Assembly (NCBI RefSeq): GCF_014874095.1
Contig: NZ_JADBEB010000001.1
Coordinates: 5,084,001 to 5,148,000 of the forward strand
Source: Plantactinospora soyae
GTDB lineage: Bacteria; Actinomycetota; Actinomycetes; Mycobacteriales; Micromonosporaceae
Direction of reading: 5' to 3'
Length of the DNA stretch: 64,000 bases
The position numbers and the translations under genes are program-made. Each line of letters opens with the position of its first letter. The first letter of the stretch is position 1. The notes under the pieces were generated by a model that did not search any database, was not told the origin of the DNA, and saw only the letters and a list, made by a program, of their open reading frames with translations. Shown here in pieces: positions 26,851 to 36,115 of the stretch.

Positions 26851-29800
26851 TCAGCCGCCGAGGATCGACGCGTCCTGCGGTGCCGGACGCAGCCCCGGGA
26901 CGTACGGATCCAGCTCCCCCGGCTCGAACCGGCACAACTTGATGTTCCACCACAACACGTTGCCCGGATTGCCGTTGATCCGGTACGAGCCGTCGGGCAG
27001 CAGTACGGCGTACCCGTCGTCGGGCAGGGCGACCAGAACCGCGCACTCCTGGCCGGTGGTGGTGTTCCAGATCCGGACGGTGTTGTCGTAGGAGCCGGTG
27101 GCGAGTCGGGTGCCGTCGGGGGAGTAGGCGAGGGCTCTGATCTCGTTGATGTGGCCGGTGAGGATTGTGGTGGATTCGCCGGTGGTGGTGTTCCAGATCC
27201 GGACGGTGTTGTCGTTCGAGCCGGTGGCGAGTCGGGTGCCGTCGGGGGAGTAGGCGAGGGCTCTGATCTCGTTGATGTGGCCGGTGAGGATTGTGGTGGA
27301 TTCGCCGGTGGTGGTGTTCCAGATCCGGACGGTGTTGTCGTTCGAGCCGGTGGCGAGTCGGGTGCCGTCGGGGGAGTACGCCAGCGCTCGCACCCAGCTG
27401 GTGTGGCCGGTGAGGGTGAGGGTGGATTCGCCGGTGGTGGCGTCCCAGATGCGGGCCGTGTTGTCCCAGGAACTGGTGGCGAGCCGGGTGCCGTCCGGGG
27501 CCCAGGCCGCGACGGACGCGTCGTTGCTGTGGCCGGTGAGGGTGATGGATTCGCGGGTCGTCGGGTTCCAGATCCGCGCCGTGTCGTCGTCGGAGGCGGT
27601 GGCGAGGCGGGTGTCGTCGGGGGACCAGGCGACGGAGGCGACCGGCCCCTCGTGCCCGACCAGGGTGGTGGTGCGCTGCCCGGTCGCGGTGTCCCAGATC
27701 CGGGCGACGTTGTCCGAGGAGGCGGTGGCGAGGCGGGCGCCGTCGGAGGTGTAGGCGAGACCGGTGACCCACCTGCTGTGGCCGTAGACGGTATCGACGC
27801 GGCCGGTGGCGGTGTTCCAGATGCGGACGGTCCGGTCCCTGGAGGCGGTGGCGAGGCGGGTGCCGTCCGGGGACCAGACGACGCCGGTGATCGACGCCCG
27901 GTACCCGTCGAGGACACCGGTCAGCGCACCGGTGGCGGTCCAGATCCGGGCGCTGTTGTCGTACGAGGCGGTGGCGAGGTGGTTGCCGTCCGGGGAGTAG
28001 GCGACGTCGGTGACCCAGTTGAGGTGTCCGGTGAGGGTGGCGGTGGTCTGGCCGGTGCTGGTGTCCCAGATCCGGGCGGTCCGGTCCCTGGAGGTGGTGG
28101 CGAGGCGGGTGCCGTCGGGAGAGTAGGCGACGGACCTGACCAGGTCGCCGTGCCCGGTGAGCGTGGTGATGGGCTGGCCCGTGTCGAGGTCCCAGATCCG
28201 GACGGTGTTGTCGTAGGAGCCGGTGGCGAGGTGGTTGCCGTCGGGGGAGTAGGCGACGTCGGCGACCCAGTCGGTGTGTCCGGTCAGGGTGAGGATGGTC
28301 CGGCCCGTGTCGAGATCCCAGATCCGGACGGTGCTGTCGTAGGAGCCGGTGGCGAGGTGGGTGCCGTCGGGCGACCAGGCGACGGTGTTCGCGGCCCGGC
28401 GGTGCCCCCTGAGGGTGGCGGTGGTCTGCCCGGTGCCGGTGTCCCAGATCCGGGCGGTCCGGTCCCGGGAACCGGTGGCGAGGTGGGTGCCGTCGGGGGA
28501 CCAGGCGACGTCGGTGACCGAGTCGGTGTGACCGGCGAGGATGCTGGTGGCCTGGCCGGTGCCGATGTCCCAGATCCGGGCGGTCCGGTCCTTGGCGGCC
28601 GTGGCGAGGCGGCTGCCGTCCGGCGACCAGACGAGGCGGTCCACGTCGCCGGCGTGGCCGGTCAACAGCGCCAGGGTCCGGTGGTCGTTGCGGTCGACCA
28701 GTTCCACCACGTTGCCACGACTCAGCGCGATCAGCGGGCTGGTCGGCGAGAACGCCACACAGTGCAGCGGACCACCCGGCGCCACCGTCGCGGTGGCCCG
28801 GTCCCGGCCCGGTATCGACGCGGCCGCCAGGGCGGCCGAGGTCGTGGCGGAATCTGCCGGAAGTTCGGTGCCGAGCAGGGCCGCCCGACTCCACTGGCTG
28901 CCCTCGAGTGCCGCCTGCGCCAGTCTGCCGCCGAGCAGGCGGGCCGCCGTGAAGTCGGCAACCCGCAGGTCCGCACCGGTCAGGTCGAGGCCCTCCAGCC
29001 GCATGCCGCGTAGGTCGGCACCGCGTAGGTCGGCACCGCGCAGGTCCTGCCCGGCGAGGTCCTGCGACCGCAGGTCGACTCCGGCCAGGCTCTGCCGGGC
29101 CGGGCCGGCCGCCGTCGTCGGGCTCATCACGCCGACCCGCTCCCGGACGTCGAGGGCGTTCCGCTTGGCGATCGTCGAGGCGGCCGAGTCCGCCAGGACG
29201 GAGCTGGCCCAGGCGGCGGCGGGGCCGTGTCCGGCGAGGTCGCAGAAGAATCCGACCATCAGCGGCGAGAACCGGCGGGCCCCGAGCACCACGGACGGAT
29301 CACCGTCCGCCAGGGCCTGGGCGGCGGCGTCCGCCACCAGCCATTCCATGATCGACTGATGCACGAAGGCGAAGGCGTCGTCGTCGGCGCGTACCAGCAG
29401 ACTGCCCGAGGCGACCGAGTGGGCCGCCTGGTCGGCGTCGTAGCCGCGCTCGGCCAGCCGGGTCAGCGTCGCGCCCACCTCGGCCGAGAGGGTGTTGAGC
29501 GGAATGGAGGCCTCCGTCGAGGCCCACAGCCGGAGCGCCAGCGCGGTACAGGCGGTGAGTCGTTCCCGGTCGTCCAGCGAGGGCTTGCCACGCCGGTGCT
29601 GCTGCCGGTTGGCCTCACCGACCAGCCAGAAGTCCACCAGCTCCCGGTACAGCTCGGCGGCGCTGATCCGCCCCTGGCGACGCTGCACCTCCCGCAGCCG
29701 TTCCTCGTCGAGTCCGGCGATGAAGGCGAGCATCCGTGGATTGCGGGCCAGCCCGAGCAGGTCGTCGATCTCGGTGAGCAGACCGTACCGAGCCCGTGCC

Positions 29801-32724
29801 GCGGCGGCGTCCCCGTCGTAGAGGTTGGTGAGGAACTGCATGATCTGCTCGGGCGTGAAGTCCTCCAGGACCACGACACGGCTCGCGGTCAGCCCGGCGA
29901 CCCGGTCGCCGAGGGCGGTACGCACCTGGGTGGTCGACCGGAAGTGTTGGGTCCGGCTGGTCAGCACCACCTTGGCCCGATCGGTGACCGATTCCAGCAG
30001 GGTCCGCAGATAGTCGGTCGCGTTGTCGTAGCCGAGCCGCAGTTCCAGTTCGTCGAAGCCGTCGAAGAGCAGAGCCAACCGACCGCTGCGGATCATGTAG
30101 CGGAGCTTGGCCGGATTGATGTCCTCGACCTGGTGCCGGATCAGATGCTGGGCCAGCAGTTCGTCCAGGGACGGGGCCTTCTCCAGGCTGCGCAACTCCA
30201 CCAGCACCGGCTGGAGATCCGGCAGCGAGTCCGACAGGGTGTACGCGAGATGGCGGAGCAGGGCGGTCTTGCCCCGGCCGAAGTCGCCGAGCACCATGAC
30301 CAGGCGGGCGGTGTCGTCGCCGAGCCAGCGGACGACGCGCTGGTCCAGTCCCTCGTGCACCTCGTCGTCGGCGTACGCGTCGATCAGGCGGTACCGCTGC
30401 GGCAGGTACATCGCGGGCGGATAGACCTTGTCGCCGACCAGCCGGGCCGCCTGCCGGTCCAGCAGCGGCCCGAGGTCCAGCAGACCCTGGTACGCCACGA
30501 AGTTACGCAGGTGGACGCCCTGCCGCCGGGCCAGCCCGACCAGTTCCTTCGGGGCGGGCGGGCCGGGGTGGACGAGTTCGGAACGGGCCTTGAGATCGGC
30601 GGCGGCGAAGGTGGCGTGCACCGTACCGGCGAAGTGTGCGATCACCTCGGCGGTGGGTGGCCCGTCGAGCACGCCCACCGCCCACTGCTCGACGCCGTCG
30701 CCGTCCGGCAGCGGATTCGAGACCCGGAGGTAGTTGGCCCCGGGGCGGGCGACCACCGTTGCCCGGGGCAGCCGGACCCGGGTGGCCTCCAGCACCCGGC
30801 CGAGGAAGTCGTCGTCGGAACGGCCCGGGTCGTAACCGTGGAGATCCGCCGAGACGGCGACGTCGCCGAGTTCCACCCCACGGGGTCCCGACTCCGGCTG
30901 ATCCTCCACCGATCCTCCGGCCGGGAGGCTGGCGTCCACGTTGGTCAGCTCGTACGGCTGATGCTGGCGCCAGTCCGAACCCGTACGGCTGATCCGGGTG
31001 TCGCCGATCCAGCGGCGCTGCCCCACGGCGTACTGCCGGGCGTACCGGGTGAAGCCGGTCCGGCCGATGGTGACCAGCTGGTACTGGTTCGGCACCTCGG
31101 CCGGTCGGGCGTCGGCGTCGACCGCCGCGCTGCCGGTGGAGAGGGCGACCAGCCCGGACGGCAGCCGGTGCAGCCGCCCGTCGTGGGTGTGCCCGTGCAG
31201 CAGCAGGTTGACCAGTCCCGGTTCGCCGAGGATCCGGTCAAGGTCGTCGGCGTCGCGCAGGTTCTCCTCGTCGTCGACCGCCCCGCGTACGACGTTGTGA
31301 TGCACCGCCGCGAGCCGCAGCCAGCCCCGCGACCGGTAGTCGGCCAGCCGGTCGGCGAACCAGCGCAGTTGCGTCTCGCCGACCCAGCCGTAGTGATCGG
31401 CGTCGCGATGGCTCTCCGCCATCGTGGAGTTCAGCCCGGCGACCACCACCGCCAGGCCGGGTACCTCGAACAGGGTCCACGGCTCGTCCGGGGTGAAGCT
31501 CACCCCCGGTACGTCGGCGTAGAAGTCCTCGAACGCCGCGGTGAACTGCTTCCACTTGGGGAAGTACGGCGGAACCGGTACCCGCTCCTCGCCCTCCTCG
31601 CTGATGAAGTAGCCCTCGCAGGACTTCCGGTTGACGTCGTGGTTGCCGGGAACGATCACCACTCTGTCCCGGGGCAGCTCGGCCGCCTCGGACAGCGCCG
31701 CAAGGAACTCCGTGACCTGGACGAACTCGCTGCCCAGCCCCCACTCCGCGAGGTCGCCGGTGACCAGCAGCAGGTCCGGCAGCAGGCCATGCTGCTCGGC
31801 CAGTCCGGTCAGGTCCTGGTGCAGTCGGGTGTGCAGGGTGTCGTACGTCTGGTCGGCCGGGGTCTGGCCGTTGCCGCCGAACAGGTGGTGCCGGCCGAAC
31901 TGCGGATCGGAGACGTGCAGCACCGTCAGTCGCTCGTCGCCGTTGCGGCTCTGCGTACCGGCCGGCCGAGGGTCGCCCGACCTGCTCGCCGCCCCGCTCC
32001 GGCTCCGCTGCCGGACCACGGTCCGGGGATCGAGGACCTCCGGCCAGGTCAACCGGAGCCGGTCGGCCGCGATCGCGTAGCTGTCCCGGTCGCCGGAGTG
32101 GGCCGGCGCGGCGAGGGCGAGCATGCCGACCACCCGGCCGGACGTGTCGTCGTACACCGGGCTTCCGCTGTAGCCGGGTTGGACCCGCAGCGCCGCGTCG
32201 GCGCCGGAGTCGAGCTGGATCCGGCCGCCGCCGACCAGGCCGCGCAACACGGTCGGTACCCACGCCCCGGACCGCCGTGGCGGGGTGCCCGGATAGCCGA
32301 AGACGGAGAGGGCGTGGCCGGCCCGGGGCAGGTTCACCGCCAGCCGGGCCGGGTGGGCGCCGGCCGGTGCGTGCCCCTCCAACAGCACCAGTCCGGCGGT
32401 GTCGTCGCCGGGGCTCCGCTCGCCGGGTGGGGGTGTCCAACGCTCGACCCGAGCCTGCCGACCCGGTCCGTCGTCCTCGCCGGGTAGCAGCGGGAACTGC
32501 ACGAGAACGGGTGAGTCGGGCAGCGGCTGGGACCGCAGCGGCAGGCCGAGGGCGACGTTGACCACGTGCGCGCAGGTCAGGATCTCCCGGGGCCCGACCA
32601 GCGTGCCGACGCCGACCGGTTCACCGGCCGGGCCGAGGATCCGGACGACGAACGGCTCCGGTCGGGGTACGGCGCCCGGGAGCGGCGTGTCGGCCCGACT
32701 CAGCCTGGCGTCACCGCCGAGCAT
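26851..32724 (-). CDS. multidomain trypsin-phosphoesterase-NACHT-pentapeptide-WD40 protein
   Basis: 1957 residues. In order: trypsin-like protease, about 25-240 (His53 in TCAHVV, Asp108 in DDTAGLVLL, Ser186 in PGYSGSP); calcineurin-like phosphoesterase, about 263-560 (SDPQFG, TGDLAEWG, GNHDVN, HHN, GHTHDG; the usual first DxH is DxQ); an uncharacterised stretch, about 590-800; NACHT ATPase with Walker A GDFGRGKT (813-820) and Walker B LALLFDGFDELEL (about 882); helical region; pentapeptide repeats (about 1211-1275); 14 WD40 blades, about 1311-1950. STAND ATPases with such sensors and effectors act in biological conflict. ATG 32724 overlaps the Trypco1 gene by 14 bp; TTG 32754 is an alternative start. 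Confidence 0.85.
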   Translation of the reverse strand: MLGGDARLSRADTPLPGAVPRPEPFVVRILGPAGEPVGVGTLVGPREILTCAHVVNVALGLPLRSQPLPDSPVLVQFPLLPGEDDGPGRQARVERWTPPPGERSPGDDTAGLVLLEGHAPAGAHPARLAVNLPRAGHALSVFGYPGTPPRRSGAWVPTVLRGLVGGGRIQLDSGADAALRVQPGYSGSPVYDDTSGRVVGMLALAAPAHSGDRDSYAIAADRLRLTWPEVLDPRTVVRQRSRSGAASRSGDPRPAGTQSRNGDERLTVLHVSDPQFGRHHLFGGNGQTPADQTYDTLHTRLHQDLTGLAEQHGLLPDLLLVTGDLAEWGLGSEFVQVTEFLAALSEAAELPRDRVVIVPGNHDVNRKSCEGYFISEEGEERVPVPPYFPKWKQFTAAFEDFYADVPGVSFTPDEPWTLFEVPGLAVVVAGLNSTMAESHRDADHYGWVGETQLRWFADRLADYRSRGWLRLAAVHHNVVRGAVDDEENLRDADDLDRILGEPGLVNLLLHGHTHDGRLHRLPSGLVALSTGSAAVDADARPAEVPNQYQLVTIGRTGFTRYARQYAVGQRRWIGDTRISRTGSDWRQHQPYELTNVDASLPAGGSVEDQPESGPRGVELGDVAVSADLHGYDPGRSDDDFLGRVLEATRVRLPRATVVARPGANYLRVSNPLPDGDGVEQWAVGVLDGPPTAEVIAHFAGTVHATFAAADLKARSELVHPGPPAPKELVGLARRQGVHLRNFVAYQGLLDLGPLLDRQAARLVGDKVYPPAMYLPQRYRLIDAYADDEVHEGLDQRVVRWLGDDTARLVMVLGDFGRGKTALLRHLAYTLSDSLPDLQPVLVELRSLEKAPSLDELLAQHLIRHQVEDINPAKLRYMIRSGRLALLFDGFDELELRLGYDNATDYLRTLLESVTDRAKVVLTSRTQHFRSTTQVRTALGDRVAGLTASRVVVLEDFTPEQIMQFLTNLYDGDAAAARARYGLLTEIDDLLGLARNPRMLAFIAGLDEERLREVQRRQGRISAAELYRELVDFWLVGEANRQQHRRGKPSLDDRERLTACTALALRLWASTEASIPLNTLSAEVGATLTRLAERGYDADQAAHSVASGSLLVRADDDAFAFVHQSIMEWLVADAAAQALADGDPSVVLGARRFSPLMVGFFCDLAGHGPAAAWASSVLADSAASTIAKRNALDVRERVGVMSPTTAAGPARQSLAGVDLRSQDLAGQDLRGADLRGADLRGMRLEGLDLTGADLRVADFTAARLLGGRLAQAALEGSQWSRAALLGTELPADSATTSAALAAASIPGRDRATATVAPGGPLHCVAFSPTSPLIALSRGNVVELVDRNDHRTLALLTGHAGDVDRLVWSPDGSRLATAAKDRTARIWDIGTGQATSILAGHTDSVTDVAWSPDGTHLATGSRDRTARIWDTGTGQTTATLRGHRRAANTVAWSPDGTHLATGSYDSTVRIWDLDTGRTILTLTGHTDWVADVAYSPDGNHLATGSYDNTVRIWDLDTGQPITTLTGHGDLVRSVAYSPDGTRLATTSRDRTARIWDTSTGQTTATLTGHLNWVTDVAYSPDGNHLATASYDNSARIWTATGALTGVLDGYRASITGVVWSPDGTRLATASRDRTVRIWNTATGRVDTVYGHSRWVTGLAYTSDGARLATASSDNVARIWDTATGQRTTTLVGHEGPVASVAWSPDDTRLATASDDDTARIWNPTTRESITLTGHSNDASVAAWAPDGTRLATSSWDNTARIWDATTGESTLTLTGHTSWVRALAYSPDGTRLATGSNDNTVRIWNTTTGESTTILTGHINEIRALAYSPDGTRLATGSNDNTVRIWNTTTGESTTILTGHINEIRALAYSPDGTRLATGSYDNTVRIWNTTTGQECAVLVALPDDGYAVLLPDGSYRINGNPGNVLWWNIKLCRFEPGELDPYVPGLRPAPQDASILGG
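27061..27312 (-). repeat. two near-identical 126-bp WD40 repeat units
   Basis: Units 27061-27186 and 27187-27312 differ at only two of 126 positions. A third unit from 27313 shares roughly the first half and then diverges. Each encodes one 42-residue blade with INEIRALAYSPDGTRLATGS. Neighbouring blades further along are much less alike, so this is a recent duplication. Confidence 0.9.
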
Positions 32725-33121
32725 GGTCGTCCGACACCGCAGGGGCGCCCGCAACCGCCGATTCCGCCGGTCCGGCCGCTGAGGTGGTATCGGGGGCCGG
32801 CGGATCGGGGCGCTTCCAGCACAGCGTCACCGTGAAGTGCACCTCCGTGCTGCCCTTGGCCACCACGATGCCGGTCTCCGCCCCGAGCTTGATGCCGAAC
32901 TCGACCGTCACCTCGTCCGGGGCCATCGCCGCGAGTCCGTTCCGTACCGCCTGAACCGCCGGCCGGAGCTGGTCCAGGGCCTGTTCGAGGGTCTGTCCGG
33001 CCCGGGCGAGCACCTCACCGGGACGGGCGGCGAGGACCAGGTCGGCCGGCAGGTCCACCTCGGTCGCCTCGACCAGCAGTTGCCCGCCGCCCTCCACCGG
33101 TACGTCGATCAGGTACGTCAT
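32711..33121 (-). CDS. Trypco1-domain protein (CU044_2847 family)
   Basis: 136 residues. The core, about residues 1-105, matches the trypsin-co-occurring domain 1: L-x-V-E-A near the start, GQTLEQALDQLRPAVQAV, DEVTVEFGIKLGAETGIVVA and HFTVTLCWKRP. This domain was defined by its repeated neighbourhood with trypsin-like proteases in predicted conflict systems. It overlaps the trypsin-NACHT gene by 14 bp and is transcribed with it, so it is very likely a partner, perhaps substrate or regulator, of that protease. A Pro/Ala-rich tail of about 30 residues follows. ATG 33121 is preferred over GTG 33133, which abuts the ribosome-binding site. Confidence 0.82.
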   Translation of the reverse strand: MTYLIDVPVEGGGQLLVEATEVDLPADLVLAARPGEVLARAGQTLEQALDQLRPAVQAVRNGLAAMAPDEVTVEFGIKLGAETGIVVAKGSTEVHFTVTLCWKRPDPPAPDTTSAAGPAESAVAGAPAVSDDHARR

Positions 33122-33281
33122 GCGTCCGGTCACCTTCCGCTGTGGTCACTGGCCGGCATCACCCTAATCGGCGGGTGCGATCACCAGGAGTCGACGTGAC
33201 GGTGACGGGTAGACCGAACGCCGATCCGGCCCTGGCAGGACGACGTCCATCAGGGAGGACGGTTCCCGCCCGGGCGGGCGC

Positions 33282-33935
33282 TCAGGCGACGCCGACGGGT
33301 CGGAACTGCACGCTGACCCGGGGGCCGACCGGTCGGGACGTCTTCGGGATGGCGTGTTCCCAGGTCCGTTGGCAGGAACCGCCCATCACGACCAGGTCGC
33401 CGTGGCCGAGCGGGAACCGCAGGCTCGTCCCGCCGCCGCGCGGACGCAGCAGCAGGGGGCGGGGCGAGCCGAAGGAGACGATCGCCACCATCGTGTCCTC
33501 GCGGGCCGAGCGACCGGTGGTGTCACCGTGCCAGGCGACGCTGTCCCGCCCGGTGCGGTAGAGACACATCCCGGCGGTGACGAACGGCTCGCCCAACTCG
33601 GCGGCGTAGTGCCGGGTCAGGGTGCGCCGGGCCGCGGTGAGCACCGCGTGCGGTAGCGGCTCGTCCCCGGCGTACCAGCGGAGCAGGCGCGGGACGTCGA
33701 CCACCCCGTCGTACATCCGGCGGCGTTCCGCCTGCCAGTCGACGTCGGTCAGCAGCGTGTGCAGTACCGCGTCGGATCCGTGGACCCAGCCGGGCAGGTG
33801 GTCGACCCAGGCGCCCCGGGTCAGCACGTGCCGGCGGATCCGTCCGGCGAGTGGGCCGAGTCCGGCGCCGTCGCCGACGATGCCGTCATCCGTGGCGAGG
33901 TCCAGCATCGAGGGCTGGTAGGCGCCGGCTGTCAT
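33282..33935 (-). CDS. AlkB-like Fe(II)/2-oxoglutarate dioxygenase
   Basis: 217 residues from ATG 33935. The iron triad is visible as VAWHGDTT (His, Asp) and TWEHAIPK (His), followed by the 2-oxoglutarate-binding Arg in GPRVSVQFRP. AlkB enzymes reverse alkyl lesions in nucleic acids. It lies 160 bp upstream of the Trypco1 gene on the same strand; the gap is long enough for a separate promoter. Much longer readings up to 34481 on this strand run antisense into aspS and are not real. Confidence 0.85.
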   Translation of the reverse strand: MTAGAYQPSMLDLATDDGIVGDGAGLGPLAGRIRRHVLTRGAWVDHLPGWVHGSDAVLHTLLTDVDWQAERRRMYDGVVDVPRLLRWYAGDEPLPHAVLTAARRTLTRHYAAELGEPFVTAGMCLYRTGRDSVAWHGDTTGRSAREDTMVAIVSFGSPRPLLLRPRGGGTSLRFPLGHGDLVVMGGSCQRTWEHAIPKTSRPVGPRVSVQFRPVGVA

Positions 33936-33980
33936 CCGGCCATGGTAATCCTGCTCGAACGCCAGTACGAAGAGGTGGCG

Positions 33981-34109
33981 ATGTGTCGAGTAACCAGCTG
34001 TCCACGGGCCCGGCCGCTCCTCGTGGTGGCCGTTCCGTCGGTCATCGGCGCCCTGCTCGCCGGCATCCTCGTCCGGAGCAGGCCAGCACCGGTCCACCGG
34101 ACGAGTTGA
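33981..34109 (+). CDS. small single-pass membrane protein, 42 aa, hypothetical
   Basis: ATG 33981 is preceded by agaggtggcg. The 42 residues include one hydrophobic segment, [19 protein letters not shown], with basic residues on both sides. It sits in the 265-bp gap between the divergent AlkB-like gene and aspS. No family recognised; it may be a chance frame. Confidence 0.35.
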   Translation: MCRVTSCPRARPLLVVAVPSVIGALLAGILVRSRPAPVHRTS

Positions 34110-34200
34110 CCGGGTGGGACGCCGGGTGGTTCGGGCCGCCCTGACAGAATGTCGGGGCAGCAGTCCGGACCGCCCGGTTACTTGTGAGGAGACAGTTGTC

Positions 34201-36027
34201 GTGATCCGTACCCATGACGCCGGCACCCTGCGTGCGGCGCACGCCGGCACCACGGTGACCCTCGCCGGTTGGGTGGCCCGTCGACGGGACCACGGCGGCG
34301 TCATCTTCGTCGACCTGCGGGACGGCTCCGGCGTGGTGCAGGTGGTGTTCCGCGAAGGCATGGACTCGGCCCACGCGCTGCGCAACGAGTTCTGCATCAA
34401 GGTCACCGGCGAGGTGACCCGCCGCCCCGAGGGCAACGACAACCCCGAGCTGCCCACCGGCGAGATCGAGGTCACGGTCAACCGACTGGAGATCCTCTCC
34501 GAGGCGGCGCCGCTGCCGCTGCCGGTGGACGACCAGGTGGAGGCCGGCGACGACGTACGGCTCAGGTACCGCTACCTCGACCTGCGCCGGAGCGGTCCGG
34601 CCCGGGCGATGCGGCTGCGGTCCCGGGCCAGCCACCTCGCCCGGGGTGTGCTGCACGACCGCGACTTCCTGGAGATCGAGACCCCGACCCTGACCCGCTC
34701 GACGCCGGAGGGCGCGCGCGACTTCCTGGTCCCGGTACGCCTCCAGCCCGGAACCTGGTTCGCCCTGCCGCAGTCGCCGCAGTTGTTCAAGCAGCTGCTG
34801 ATGGTCGGCGGGATGGAGCGCTACTACCAGATCGCCCGCTGCTACCGGGACGAGGACTTCCGGGCCGACCGGCAGCCGGAGTTCACCCAGCTCGACATCG
34901 AGATGTCGTTTGTCACTCAGGACGACGTGATCGAGCTCGGCGAGGAGATCGTCAGCACGCTCTGGCGGGAGCTGGCCGGACACGAGATCAGCCAGCCGAT
35001 TCCACGGATCACCTGGCACGACGCGATGGACCGGTACGGCTCGGACAAGCCGGACCTCCGGTACGGCGTCGAGTTGACCGAGCTGACCGACTACCTGCGC
35101 GGCACCGAGTTCCGGGTGTTCGCCGGGGCGATCAACGCCGGTGGGTACGTCGGGGCGGTGGTGATGCCGGGCGGCGCCGGGCAGACCCGCAAGGAGCTGG
35201 ACGGCTGGCAGGACTGGGCCAAGGCGCGCGGTGCCCGTGGCCTGGCGTACGTGGTGCTGGACGCCGAGTCCGGCGAGGCCCGGGGACCGGTGGCCAAGAA
35301 CCTCTCCGCGGACCACCTCGGCGGGCTGGCCGACGCCGTCGGCGCCAAGCCGGGTGACGCGGTCTTCTTCGCCGCGAGTACCCAGCGACGGGAGGCTCAG
35401 GAACTGCTCGGCGCGGCCCGGATCGAGATCGCCAAGCGGGCGGGACTGATCGACGAGAGCGCCTGGGCGTTCTGCTGGGTGGTCGACGCGCCGATGTTCG
35501 AGCAGGTCTCCGACGCCGAGAACGGCAGGGCGGGCGGCTGGACCGCCGTCCACCACCCGTTCACCTCGCCGAACACCGACTGGCTGGACCGGTTCGAGGA
35601 GGCTCCCGACCGGGCGCTGGCGTACGCGTACGACATCGTCTGCAACGGCAACGAGATCGGCGGCGGCTCGATCCGTATCCACCGGGCCGACGTACAGCGT
35701 CGGGTCTTCGACCTGCTCGGGATCAGCCCGGACGAGGCGACCGACAAGTTCGGGTTCCTCCTGGAGGCGTTCAAGTACGGCCCGCCGCCGCACGGCGGCA
35801 TCGCGTTCGGCTGGGACCGGGTCTGCATGCTGCTGGCCGGCGCGGAGTCGATCCGCGAGGTGATCGCGTTCCCGAAGACCCGGGGCGGGTTCGACCCGTT
35901 GACCAGCGCACCCACCCCGATCACCGCGCAGCAGCGGGCGGAGGCGGGCATCGACGCCAAGCCGAAGGCGGCTGCCGCGCCGACCGGCGGAACCGCCGGG
36001 GTCGCGGCTCCGGTCGAGCCCTCCTGA
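34201..36027 (+). CDS. aspS: aspartyl-tRNA synthetase
   Basis: 608 residues, bacterial-type class IIb synthetase: N-terminal OB-fold ([19 protein letters not shown]), motif 2 around [20 protein letters not shown], a GAD insertion domain about 280-420 and motif 3 [13 protein letters not shown]. His in RRRDHGG is the residue linked to non-discriminating AspRS, which also charges tRNA-Asn. GTG 34201 follows GAGGAG by about 9 bases. About 30 Ala/Pro-rich residues extend past the usual C-terminus. Confidence 0.95.
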   Translation: MIRTHDAGTLRAAHAGTTVTLAGWVARRRDHGGVIFVDLRDGSGVVQVVFREGMDSAHALRNEFCIKVTGEVTRRPEGNDNPELPTGEIEVTVNRLEILSEAAPLPLPVDDQVEAGDDVRLRYRYLDLRRSGPARAMRLRSRASHLARGVLHDRDFLEIETPTLTRSTPEGARDFLVPVRLQPGTWFALPQSPQLFKQLLMVGGMERYYQIARCYRDEDFRADRQPEFTQLDIEMSFVTQDDVIELGEEIVSTLWRELAGHEISQPIPRITWHDAMDRYGSDKPDLRYGVELTELTDYLRGTEFRVFAGAINAGGYVGAVVMPGGAGQTRKELDGWQDWAKARGARGLAYVVLDAESGEARGPVAKNLSADHLGGLADAVGAKPGDAVFFAASTQRREAQELLGAARIEIAKRAGLIDESAWAFCWVVDAPMFEQVSDAENGRAGGWTAVHHPFTSPNTDWLDRFEEAPDRALAYAYDIVCNGNEIGGGSIRIHRADVQRRVFDLLGISPDEATDKFGFLLEAFKYGPPPHGGIAFGWDRVCMLLAGAESIREVIAFPKTRGGFDPLTSAPTPITAQQRAEAGIDAKPKAAAAPTGGTAGVAAPVEPS

Positions 36028-36115
36028 CCGACTCGTGCCGGCTCGTCCCCGGCCGACATCTTCTCGGCCGGGGGTGGGCGGCAAAAGACTTGCCTCGGAT
36101 GCTCATACTCGGACC

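Noticed and set aside
29227-32487. 1086-codon open frame on the plus strand opposite the NACHT gene
   Set aside because: No domain or ribosome-binding site, and the minus-strand frame has unmistakable catalytic motifs.
33282-34481. 399-residue AlkB reading
   Set aside because: The extension runs antisense through aspS. ATG 33935 gives a complete AlkB fold.
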